Made by a program: the position numbers and the translations under genes. A DNA stretch of 64,000 bases from Butyricicoccus sp. Marseille-Q5471 (GTDB taxonomy: Bacteria > Bacillota > Clostridia > Oscillospirales > Butyricicoccaceae): NCBI RefSeq assembly GCF_951230135.1, contig NZ_CATNVC010000001.1, positions 416,608 to 480,607 of the forward strand, in the 5' to 3' direction. Numbering within the stretch: position 1 is the stretch's first letter; every line of letters starts with the position of its first letter. Shown here one piece after another: positions 47,593 to 54,953 of this stretch. Under the pieces are notes generated by a model. It was given only the letters and a program-made list of their open reading frames with translations, had not been told where the DNA came from and did not search any database.

Positions 47593-47940
47593 ATGCCCTA
47601 TATCAAAAATATTGAGCCGCAGAATCCGGTTGCTTTGGCTGATTTGGTATCCATTCAGCCGGGCCAAATCGTCAGCAAAACACTGGCACAGAACAGCGCG
47701 GTCAGCGTGACGCTCTTCGCCTTCGACAAGGGTGAGGAAATCAGCACCCACGACTCCACCGGCGACGCAATGGTCACCGTGCTTGAAGGCATCGGTCAGT
47801 TCACCGTGGATGGCACGGTCTATGAATGTGCGGCAGGTCAAACGCTGATTATGCCCGCAAAGCTGCCGCACGCGGTTTATGCGAAAGAGCGCTTTAAAAT
47901 GAGCCTTACGGTCATTTTTCCCCTAAACAATCAAGAATGA
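47593..47940 (+). CDS. Cupin-domain protein
   Basis: A 115-residue single cupin: ISTHDSTGDAMVTVLEGIGQFTVDG (first motif, with His and a Glu) and LIMPAKLPHAVYAKERFKMSL (second motif with His). This set supports binding of one metal ion. Similar small cupins are regularly encoded beside hcp genes; their role is not established, though quercetinase-like or metal-sensing activity has been suggested for relatives. ATG 47593 has AAAGGAG upstream. It lies 14 bases after the ferredoxin gene and 21 bases before hcp. Confidence 0.88.
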   Translation: MPYIKNIEPQNPVALADLVSIQPGQIVSKTLAQNSAVSVTLFAFDKGEEISTHDSTGDAMVTVLEGIGQFTVDGTVYECAAGQTLIMPAKLPHAVYAKERFKMSLTVIFPLNNQE

Positions 47941-47961
47941 GACAGAAAAGGAGAATTTGAA

Positions 47962-49527
47962 ATGGAACACAACATGTTTTGCTTCCAGTGTGAGCAAACT
48001 GCGGGTTGCTCCGGTTGTACCGGATCCGCCGGTGTATGCGGCAAATCCGCCAGCACCGCACAGCTGCAGGATGAGCTGACCGCCGCACTGGTCAATTTGT
48101 CCCGCGCCTGCGGCAGCGACCGCAGAACCGAACAAACCGACCGACTGATTTTGGAGGGCTTGTTCACTACCGTCACTAATGTCAGCTTTAACGATGAAAC
48201 ACTGCGCCTGCTGATTGACCGCGTCAACGCCGAGACTGCAAAATTTGCGCCCGAATACATTGGGCAGTATGACATAACAACCCTGTGGAACGAAGAAGAG
48301 GACATTCGCTCTCTCAAATCGCTGATTTTGTTCGGTATTCGCGGCATTGCCGCCTATGCCTATCACGCGATGGTGATTGGACGCACGAGCGAAGAGGTGA
48401 ATAAGTTCTTCTATACGGCGCTGTCCGCACTCGCAGAGGATCTGAACATGGAGCAGCTGCTGCCCCTCGTGATGGAAACCGGCAAGGTCAACCTGACCTG
48501 CATGGAGCTGCTCGACCATGCAAACACCGATGCGTTCGGCACACCGGTTCCCACCTCCGTGTCGCTGACGGTCGAAAAGGGTCCGTTTATCGTTATCACC
48601 GGCCACGATCTGTACGACCTCAAGCTGTTGCTTGAGCAGACCGCAGACAAGGGCATCAATATTTATACCCACGGCGAAATGCTGCCGGCGCATGCGTATC
48701 CGGAGCTGAAGAAGTATCCCCATCTCAAGGGGAATTTCGGTACGGCATGGCAAAACCAGCAGAAGGAATTTGACCACCTGCCCGCGCCGATACTTTTCAC
48801 TACCAACTGCCTGATGCCGGTGCGGGAAAGCTATGCCGACCGTGTGTTCACCACTGAAATGGTCTCCTACCCTGAGATGGTGCATGTGGGCGATGACAAG
48901 GACTTCACCCCTGTCATTGAAAAGGCGCTTGCACTTGGCGGCTTTGCCGAGGATACCGCATTTTACGGCATCAACGGCGGCAACACCGTTATGACCGGTT
49001 TTGGCCACGGCACGGTGCTGGGCGTTGCCGATCAGGTCGTGGACGCGGTCAAATCCGGCGCGATTCGCCACTTCTTCCTCGTTGGCGGCTGTGACGGTGC
49101 ACGCCCCGGCCGCAATTACTACACCGATTTTGTAAAGCAGACCCCGCCGGACACGGTAATCCTGACACTGGCCTGCGGCAAATTCCGCTTTAACGATCTT
49201 GATCTCGGCACAATCGGTGGCCTGCCTCGCCTGATGGACATGGGTCAGTGCAACGATGCATACAGCGCCATCAAGGTGGCTGCCGCACTTGCAGAGGCGT
49301 TTGGCTGCGGCATCAACGAGCTTCCGCTGTCGATGATTCTGTCGTGGTATGAGCAAAAGGCCGTCTGCATTCTGCTGACCCTGCTGTACTTGGGCATCCG
49401 CAACATTCGCCTCGGGCCTTCCCTGCCCGCCTTTGTTTCCCCGAATGTGCTTAATTTCCTCGTCGAGCACTTCGGTATTGCTCCGATCAGCACCCCCGAA
49501 GCAGATTTGAAGGCTATTTTAGGATAA
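47962..49527 (+). CDS. hcp: Hybrid cluster protein (hydroxylamine/NO reductase)
   Basis: A 521-residue class I hybrid cluster (prismane) protein. The N-terminal cluster uses CFQCEQTAGCSGCTGSAGVCG (Cys7, 10, 19, 26-type spacing). The hybrid Fe-S-O cluster residues lie in YTHGEMLPAHAYPELKKY, TTNCLMP, VGGCDGARPGRNYYTD, CGKFRFND and the ILSWYEQKAVCILLTLLYLG region with Cys, Glu and His ligands. Hcp reduces nitric oxide to nitrous oxide in cells and hydroxylamine in vitro. ATG 47962 has AAAAGGAG upstream. It is the last gene of the operon and is followed by a terminator. Confidence 0.96.
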   Translation: MEHNMFCFQCEQTAGCSGCTGSAGVCGKSASTAQLQDELTAALVNLSRACGSDRRTEQTDRLILEGLFTTVTNVSFNDETLRLLIDRVNAETAKFAPEYIGQYDITTLWNEEEDIRSLKSLILFGIRGIAAYAYHAMVIGRTSEEVNKFFYTALSALAEDLNMEQLLPLVMETGKVNLTCMELLDHANTDAFGTPVPTSVSLTVEKGPFIVITGHDLYDLKLLLEQTADKGINIYTHGEMLPAHAYPELKKYPHLKGNFGTAWQNQQKEFDHLPAPILFTTNCLMPVRESYADRVFTTEMVSYPEMVHVGDDKDFTPVIEKALALGGFAEDTAFYGINGGNTVMTGFGHGTVLGVADQVVDAVKSGAIRHFFLVGGCDGARPGRNYYTDFVKQTPPDTVILTLACGKFRFNDLDLGTIGGLPRLMDMGQCNDAYSAIKVAAALAEAFGCGINELPLSMILSWYEQKAVCILLTLLYLGIRNIRLGPSLPAFVSPNVLNFLVEHFGIAPISTPEADLKAILG

Positions 49528-49544
49528 AATAGGCTCAAGCGCAA

Positions 49545-49576
49545 TAAAAAAAGACACCCTTTCGGGTGTCTTTTTT
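49545..49576. terminator. Bidirectional terminator
   Basis: AAAAGACACCC/GGGTGTCTTTT stem with TTTC loop and long A/T tails; shared by hcp and the convergent Gfo/Idh gene. Confidence 0.9.
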
Positions 49577-49577
49577 A

Positions 49578-50711
49578 TTATACCGCAGTCCACACGTTTC
49601 CGTTTTTGTCGGAGGCCAGACACGCGTCTACAAAGCGCAGTCCGGCAATGCCGTCTTCAATGGTCGGATAGGAGAAGGTGCCCGCATCCGTACCGTACTT
49701 CTGTGCGGACAGATGCTTGCAGAACGCGCGGTAGACATTGCCGAACGCTTCGTAAAAGCCTTCGGGATGTCCCGCCGGCAGGCGGCACTGCTCGGTGCAG
49801 GCAGCATAGTTGTAGGCACGGTTGGCCACAATGGTCTGCACCGGCATGCCAATGGGCGCAAATTCAAACTGCATCGGGGCGGTATGCCGCCAGGTAATCG
49901 AACCTTTTTCCCCGAATACACGGATTTTGACCGCGCAGTCCGAACCGCAGGCCAGCTGCGATGCCCACAGCCGCCCCGGGATGCCGCCCTCATACTGGAG
50001 CATGGCCTCCATGTCATGGTCAAGCGGCGAACCGTGGTAATGCGTCAGCCGCGCCAACACCTTTTCGAGCTTCAGTCCTGTCATCCGCGCGATGAGGGCT
50101 TCCAGATGCGTGCCGATATCGGCTGCGCATGCGGACGGGCCTGCACGCTTGGGATCCAGCCGCCAAAGCGCCTGATCGCTTGACTCCGCAACGGTCGAAA
50201 CGATGACCCAATCCTGCGGGTATTCCGCCTCAATCTTAATGATTTCACCGATTTCGCCGTGTGCAATCATTTCGCGCGCCTGCCGGATTACGGCATAGCT
50301 GGCATAAGTATAGGTAACGCCGAACAGCAGTCCCTTTTCCTTGGCGATACGCGCAAGCTCCTCACCCTCGGCAGCACTGGTGCAAATCGGCTTGTCGCAT
50401 ACCACATGGATGCCGTGGGACAGAAAACACTTGGCAATTTCATAGTGGGTATCGGTCGGTGTCACGATTGATACGAAATCAATGCCGTCCTCTCTTGCGC
50501 TTTCGCACTCGGCCATCTCCTGCCAAGTGGCGTATACGCGCGAGGAATCCGCAACGCCCCACTCCTCGGCAGTCTTCAGATTCTTTTCCATGCTGCGGGT
50601 AAAGCAGCCGGCCGTCAGCACGGCCAGATTATCCATCGTCGCCCCTCTGCGGTGCACATCTCCAATAAAAGCGCCGTTGCCGCCGCCTATCATGCCGAAA
50701 GTTAACTTCAT
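49578..50711 (-). CDS. Gfo/Idh/MocA oxidoreductase, paralog of the 4185-5330 gene
   Basis: A 377-residue NAD(P)-dependent sugar/cyclitol dehydrogenase. It shares with the gene at 4185-5330 the motif GMIGGGNGAFIGDVHR, the stretch SAREDGIDFV, the variant lysine motif VVCDKP, GVTYTYASYAVIRQAREMI, ADIGTH and the C-terminal PAGHPEGFYEAFGN. It is therefore a recent or functionally retained paralog rather than a distant relative. ATG 50711 has AGGAGG ten bases upstream. It stands alone, without transporter or isomerase gene in its own transcription unit; the nearest related module starts at 52562 on the other strand. It may act on the same substrate class as that module. Confidence 0.87.
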   Translation of the reverse strand: MKLTFGMIGGGNGAFIGDVHRRGATMDNLAVLTAGCFTRSMEKNLKTAEEWGVADSSRVYATWQEMAECESAREDGIDFVSIVTPTDTHYEIAKCFLSHGIHVVCDKPICTSAAEGEELARIAKEKGLLFGVTYTYASYAVIRQAREMIAHGEIGEIIKIEAEYPQDWVIVSTVAESSDQALWRLDPKRAGPSACAADIGTHLEALIARMTGLKLEKVLARLTHYHGSPLDHDMEAMLQYEGGIPGRLWASQLACGSDCAVKIRVFGEKGSITWRHTAPMQFEFAPIGMPVQTIVANRAYNYAACTEQCRLPAGHPEGFYEAFGNVYRAFCKHLSAQKYGTDAGTFSYPTIEDGIAGLRFVDACLASDKNGNVWTAV

Positions 50712-50822
50712 TGGTTTTCCGCCTCCTTTTTTATCCGATGATTTCTTTGTCATCTCATCTTTCATGCCTATGCGCATATTGTCACTTGCATTCAGTATAG
50801 CCCGCCACATTTTGGTTGTCAA

Positions 50823-51611
50823 TCAGCAATCGCGGACCCGCACCTCAATCATCGTGACATACTCGTCCATCTCCATCACGCACAGGTCGTTGACGCCCAC
50901 TTCATAGGCATAGCCCTCCGGACGGAGCGCATTTTGTCGGCAATAATCTAAAATGCGCCGGTAGGTCGCGCTTAAATCGTTGAAATCGCCCTGATGAAAA
51001 GCGCGGACATAGTTTCCCGCCGCCCGCTCGTGGTTGCCCCTCCGCGCACCCATGTTGGAAAAGATAGCGTCAGTATGGTTGTAAAGTCCATCAAACAGGT
51101 GATCGCTGTGATTCATGGTGCCAAGCTCCATATTAAAAAGATGGTGCGGCAAAGATTTTCCGTGCTGAATCATCGCATCCACATAGCTGTCCGCATCGGC
51201 AACCGGCGTAACGGCGTAGCGCTTTGCCTTACAGGGCACGACCTCAATCGCGGCAAGGTCGCTCTTTAAATCGTTCAGCTGCTCGCGCTTGATGTTGAGC
51301 AGCGTTTTGATTTCTTTCAGCTGCGCTATCTTTTCTTGAATTTCCCGCTGTTTCTGCACCAGAAGCGTGTCAAAGTCCTCCGGGTTCCGCTTTTGCATAT
51401 AACGCTTAATTACATCCAACGGCATATCCAGTTCCCGCAGTGTCAGAATCATTTCGAGCACTGCGCCCTGCGCGAGGGAGTAATAGCGATATCCGTTTTC
51501 CTTTTTGACCGCTGGTGAAAACAGGCCGATCTGGTCATAGAAATGCAGCGTTCTTTTGCCGATTTCGTGCAGTTCTGCGTACTGTTGAATGGTAAACAGT
51601 TGTGTTTTCAT
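50823..51611 (-). CDS. MerR family multidrug-type regulator with C-terminal GyrI-like domain
   Basis: A 262-residue regulator. Residues 5-75 are a MerR DNA-binding domain (FTIQQYAELHEIGKRTLHFYDQIGLFSPAVKKENGYRYYSLAQG), followed by a long coiled-coil helix (MQKRNPEDFDTLLVQKQREIQEKIAQLKEI) and a ~150-residue effector domain of the GyrI-like type seen in BmrR/Mta relatives. ATG 51611 has a GGGGGT site and starts divergently from the GNAT gene. A 19-base-spaced MerR-type promoter lies between them. It probably activates the acetyltransferase gene when a small hydrophobic or toxic ligand binds. Confidence 0.85.
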   Translation of the reverse strand: MKTQLFTIQQYAELHEIGKRTLHFYDQIGLFSPAVKKENGYRYYSLAQGAVLEMILTLRELDMPLDVIKRYMQKRNPEDFDTLLVQKQREIQEKIAQLKEIKTLLNIKREQLNDLKSDLAAIEVVPCKAKRYAVTPVADADSYVDAMIQHGKSLPHHLFNMELGTMNHSDHLFDGLYNHTDAIFSNMGARRGNHERAAGNYVRAFHQGDFNDLSATYRRILDYCRQNALRPEGYAYEVGVNDLCVMEMDEYVTMIEVRVRDC

Positions 51612-51628
51612 TTTTTGCAACCCCCCTA

Positions 51629-51659
51629 TTGACTCTACAGTTACTGTATCCTTTATACT
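51629..51659 (+). promoter_or_regulatory. MerR-type promoter of the GNAT gene
   Basis: TTGACT (51629-51634), 19-base spacer, TATACT (51654-51659). The over-long spacer contains the inverted repeat CTACAGTTACTGTA, the classic MerR-activated layout. Confidence 0.75.
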
Positions 51660-51703
51660 ACTCCATGAACCCGGGAAAAACAAGTTTTATGGAGGAACCT
51701 ATC

Positions 51704-52318
51704 ATGGAATTTCGTACCTTTCAACCAGAAGATGAGCTGCATCTTGCACAAACCATTCGAGACACCTGGCACTACGACCGCCTGAGCCCCAATCCGGAGG
51801 TCGCGCTGCTGATGGGAAAAATATATCTCTACGGCTGCCTTGCAAGACAAACCTTTCATCGCGTTGCCGTTGCGGAAGGGCGGCCGGTGGGCATCATCAT
51901 GGGTTACGTAGAGGGCAAACAGGATGCGGCAGCTTCAGCCTATCGCGCAAAACTGGAACAGTATTATGAGGAAATGCAGCAGCACGCTGAGGGACAGTTT
52001 ATTTTGAAGATGTTTGAGACCTTCGAGCATCTGGATGAAGAAATGCTGACGGAAATCGGCAAAGAATATGACGGCGAACTGGTGTTCTTCGTTACCGATG
52101 CTTCAGTGCGGGGACAGCATGTCGGAGCGCAGCTGTATCAGCAGTTTTTGCAGGAATGTCAGGCGAATCACTGCCAAAACATTTACGTGTATACGGATGA
52201 AACCTGCAACTTCGGCTTTTATGAGCATCAGGGCTTCCGACGGATGAATCAGCGCCTGCACGAGATTCAGCAGCATCGGTTTCAAATGTTTGTATATGAA
52301 AATGAGTTAAACAGATAG
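51704..52318 (+). CDS. GNAT family N-acetyltransferase under MerR control
   Basis: A 204-residue acetyltransferase. The GNAT fold includes VAVEGRPVGIIMGYVEGK, ELVFFVTDASVRGQHVGAQLYQQFL (acetyl-CoA motif A, with RGQHVGAQL) and ENIYVYTDETCNFGFYEHQGFRRM-like motif B. Start ATG 51704 has GGAGGA seven bases upstream; the ATG at 51689 overlaps that site. It is divergent from the MerR gene, whose promoter it uses, so it may detoxify the ligand that the regulator senses. A terminator follows at 52324. Confidence 0.87.
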   Translation: MEFRTFQPEDELHLAQTIRDTWHYDRLSPNPEVALLMGKIYLYGCLARQTFHRVAVAEGRPVGIIMGYVEGKQDAAASAYRAKLEQYYEEMQQHAEGQFILKMFETFEHLDEEMLTEIGKEYDGELVFFVTDASVRGQHVGAQLYQQFLQECQANHCQNIYVYTDETCNFGFYEHQGFRRMNQRLHEIQQHRFQMFVYENELNR

Positions 52319-52323
52319 TTTTC

Positions 52324-52358
52324 AGCTGCCGTCGGCCCTGTGCCGACGGCAGCTTTTT
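52324..52358 (+). terminator. Intrinsic terminator of the GNAT gene
   Basis: AGCTGCCGTCGG/CCGACGGCAGCT stem followed by five T residues. Confidence 0.9.
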
Positions 52359-52409
52359 GCACTTTCTCTTTACAGTTATTTATGTATAGAAAATGAGAAT
52401 TTGTTGCAG

Positions 52410-52437
52410 TGACAAAAGAAATCGCGCGCGCTATACT
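52410..52437 (+). promoter_or_regulatory. Possible promoter of the Gfo/Idh-IolE-like pair
   Basis: TGACAA (52410-52415), 16-base spacer, TATACT (52432-52437); leader ~118 bases. Confidence 0.4.
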
Positions 52438-52447
52438 TGGTACAACA

Positions 52448-52508
52448 TCAAACGAACCCCTTGAAACCCTGAAAAATCGCTGAAATTAAAACAAAACGCT
52501 TCGTTTGA
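52448..52508. repeat. Perfect 9-base inverted repeat in the leader of the dehydrogenase gene
   Basis: TCAAACGAA (52448-52456) and TTCGTTTGA (52500-52508), 43 bases apart. It could be a regulator binding pair or a closing RNA stem; no terminator follows. Confidence 0.4.
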
Positions 52509-52561
52509 CGAGAGTAAATTCATATGACATAAAACGAGAGATTCTTAGGAGGAAAGGTATC

Positions 52562-53689
52562 ATGAAAGAAATCAAAATTGGTTTAGTAGGCGCAGGCTGG
52601 ATGGGCAAGGCACACTCTTCGGCACTTGCAGACGCACAGATGCTGTTCGGGCCGGACTACGGTGTCGCATCCTTTGAGATTGTTGCCGACGCAAACGAGG
52701 AAAGCGCAAAAATCGCGCAGCACAAGATTGGCTTCAAGCGCATGAGCACCGACTGGAAGGACGTTGTAACCGACCCCAACGTTGACCTTGTTGACATCGC
52801 AACGCCGAACGCATTCCACTATGTCGTTGCTAAGGCCACGCTTGAGAACGGCAAGAATGTGTACTGCGAAAAGCCGCTGTCCATCTCGGCTGAGGAATCC
52901 AAGGAACTGGCTGAGCTTGCAGCGAAGAAGGGCGTTATTAACTATGTCGGCTACAATAATACGATGAACCCCGCAAACGCCTATGTTCGCGAGCTGGTGC
53001 AGTCGGGCAAGCTTGGAAAAATCATGCGCTTCACTGGTACATACGATCAGGATCAGCTGCTTGACGAATCGCTGCCGATTACCTGGCGCCACATCAACAA
53101 GCTGGCCGGCTGCGGCGCACTGGGCGATTTGGGTTCCCACCTGCTGTCCATCTCCCAGTTCATTATGGGCGATATTTCGGCAGTCAACGCGATGACCACC
53201 ACCGTGTTCCCCAAGCGTCCCAAATCCGCAGGCTCTTCCGAAATGGCCGATGTGGAGAATGAGGACATCATCACCTTCATGGCCGAGTACGCAAACGGCG
53301 CAGTCGGCACGGTTGCCGCTTCCCGCGTTGCCACCGGCCGCAAAAACTACCTGTGCTATGAGATTCAGGGCACAAAGGGTTCGGTTCGCTACGACCTTGA
53401 GCGGATGGGCGAAGTACAGGTTTACTTCCAGTCCGACGATGAGTGCGACCGCGGTTTCCGCACCGTGCTGCTCAACCCCAAGATGAAGGGCTACTCTGCC
53501 TTCCAGCCGGCGGGCGGCATCTCCATCGCGTACAATGACATGAAGATTCTCGAGGTGCACGAGCTGTTCGCCGCGCTGACCCACAACGAACCCTATGCCT
53601 GCAACTTTGAGTTTGGCTACAAAATTGACCGCACCGTTGCCGCTGTTTTGGACTCTGCCAAGAAGCGCGCATGGGTTGAAGTCAAGTAA
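52562..53689 (+). CDS. Gfo/Idh/MocA family oxidoreductase
   Basis: A 375-residue NAD-dependent dehydrogenase. The Rossmann motif is GLVGAGWMGKAHSSAL, the lysine motif NVYCEKPLS, and the active site GALGDLGSHLLSISQF. The AGWMGxxHS element and VGYNNTMNPANAYVRELV are typical of dehydrogenases in inositol, scyllo-inositol or glucoside-oxidation clusters. The substrate is unknown. ATG 52562 has AGGAGG followed by AAAGG upstream. It is the first gene of a two-gene unit with the TIM-barrel enzyme at 53704 (14-base gap). It probably oxidises a ring hydroxyl, handing a keto sugar or inosose to that partner. Confidence 0.88.
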   Translation: MKEIKIGLVGAGWMGKAHSSALADAQMLFGPDYGVASFEIVADANEESAKIAQHKIGFKRMSTDWKDVVTDPNVDLVDIATPNAFHYVVAKATLENGKNVYCEKPLSISAEESKELAELAAKKGVINYVGYNNTMNPANAYVRELVQSGKLGKIMRFTGTYDQDQLLDESLPITWRHINKLAGCGALGDLGSHLLSISQFIMGDISAVNAMTTTVFPKRPKSAGSSEMADVENEDIITFMAEYANGAVGTVAASRVATGRKNYLCYEIQGTKGSVRYDLERMGEVQVYFQSDDECDRGFRTVLLNPKMKGYSAFQPAGGISIAYNDMKILEVHELFAALTHNEPYACNFEFGYKIDRTVAAVLDSAKKRAWVEVK

Positions 53690-53703
53690 GGGAGGACACA
53701 GTA

Positions 53704-54582
53704 ATGGCAATTCAGGTCGGTATTGCGCCCGATTCCTGGGGCGTATGGTTTCCCAATCACGAAAAGCAGACTCCGTGGAGCCGCTGCATGGACGAAATGC
53801 GCCAGGCAGGCTATGACGGTGTAGAACTTGGCCCCTGGGGGTATTTTCCGAACACCTATCCCGAACTGAAGCAGGCGCTGGACGCTCGCTCGCTCGAGCT
53901 TGTAGCCGGCACTGTCGGCGGTGATTTTCTAAACGACGCTTCAATTGACGACATGTGCCAAACAATCGACGAGATTGCGGCCGTCATCATGCGTTTTCCG
54001 CAGGCGAAGTACATTGTGCTACTGCCTGCTATGTACACCGATTTGGAGACGGGCGAATTCGTCATGGATCCCAATCTGACCGATGCGCAGTGGGCCACCT
54101 ACTGCAAGAACGTGCAGCGCGCGGCTGACCGCGTGGCTTCCCACGGTCTGATTGGCGCATTCCACCCGCACGTGGACTGCCATGTGCAGACCGAGGAGCA
54201 GATTGAGCGTCTGCTTACGGACACCGATGTGCAGCTCTGCTTCGACACCGGTCACCACGTCTACGGCGGCGGCGAGCCGATTGCTTTCTACAAAAAGCAT
54301 GCAGATCGAATTCCGTATATCCATATCAAGGACTGCGACCTCGCGGTCAAGGCCAAAATGGACGAAAACAAGTGGTCGTTTGCCAAGGCCGTGACCGAGG
54401 ACATTATGGTCGAGCCGGGCAAGGGCAGCATCGATTTTGCAAAGCTGCACGACGCGCTCGTTGAAAAGGGTTATGACGGCTGGGTCGTTGTAGAGCAGGA
54501 TTTGTTCCCGGTCAAGTCCTTTGATATCCCGCTGCCGATTGCAAAGCGCGGCCGCGAAAACCTCGCCAAGGCCGGTTTCTAA
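53704..54582 (+). CDS. IolE-like TIM-barrel isomerase/dehydratase
   Basis: A 292-residue AP-endonuclease-2-type TIM barrel. It starts VGIAPDSWGVWFPNH, with YDGVELGPWGY, FHPHVDCHVQTEEQI, CFDTGHHVYGGG, YIHIKDCD and EPGKGSIDF; the Glu, His and Asp residues in these segments form the metal site of IolE/LgdB-type enzymes. Such enzymes dehydrate inosose or perform beta-elimination or isomerisation on keto sugars. ATG 53704 has GGGAGG upstream. It is paired with the dehydrogenase at 52562 and resembles the enzyme at 57520 (shared ELGPWGY/ELGPYGY, DTGHH/DTGHL). Exact reaction not determined. Confidence 0.85.
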   Translation: MAIQVGIAPDSWGVWFPNHEKQTPWSRCMDEMRQAGYDGVELGPWGYFPNTYPELKQALDARSLELVAGTVGGDFLNDASIDDMCQTIDEIAAVIMRFPQAKYIVLLPAMYTDLETGEFVMDPNLTDAQWATYCKNVQRAADRVASHGLIGAFHPHVDCHVQTEEQIERLLTDTDVQLCFDTGHHVYGGGEPIAFYKKHADRIPYIHIKDCDLAVKAKMDENKWSFAKAVTEDIMVEPGKGSIDFAKLHDALVEKGYDGWVVVEQDLFPVKSFDIPLPIAKRGRENLAKAGF

Positions 54583-54636
54583 GCACACAGTCGGTATATT
54601 TATTTCACTTCTATTCTCTTTCTCATTCCCATACGG

Positions 54637-54690
54637 ACGCCCTGCAGCCTGAGACGGGTGAAAATCTGTCTTCTGCTGCAGGGCGTTTTT
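54637..54690 (+). terminator. Intrinsic terminator of the dehydrogenase-IolE-like unit
   Basis: ACGCCCTGCAG/CTGCAGGGCGT stem with a 28-base loop and five T residues. Confidence 0.8.
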
Positions 54691-54720
54691 GTATGCTTCT
54701 GACAAGTCAGTGTCAATCTA

Positions 54721-54741
54721 TTTGGTGAACATTTCACCAAA
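54721..54741. promoter_or_regulatory. Palindromic operator candidate upstream of the GPH symporter
   Basis: Nine-base arms TTTGGTGAA and TTCACCAAA around CAT. A possible -10 (TGTATA, 54756-54761) is 17 bases past TTCACC, so the palindrome would overlap the -35. Confidence 0.55.
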
Positions 54742-54953
54742 TGCGTCCAAGTTAGTGTATATGTACAAAACTATCTCCTGAATTCTATGCAATATCTACA
54801 TCAACTTGCAAAATCGCGCAAATTTTAGCAATGAGAAGGCAAAATATCATATTTCATCTCTGAAACAAACGCGCTATCCTTTTAAAGGCTTAAGGCAATA
54901 CCGCGTAATTGCGGTGCCGAAACCCTGTAAAAAAGAGAGTGAGGGACAAATCT

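Larger units (their letters stand above)
54583..54953. other. Regulatory region before the GPH symporter gene
   Basis: This 371-base gap holds a terminator (54637-54690), a near-perfect palindrome (54721-54741) and an A/T-rich leader of about 200 bases before the TTG start at 54954. No coding frame with a ribosome site is visible. Confidence 0.6.

Noticed and set aside
47923..49470. 515-codon open frame on the minus strand
   Set aside because: Antisense shadow of hcp, which has full family motifs and a ribosome site.
52583..53965. 460-codon open frame on the minus strand
   Set aside because: Antisense to the Gfo/Idh gene and start of the IolE-like gene, both of which carry clear motifs.
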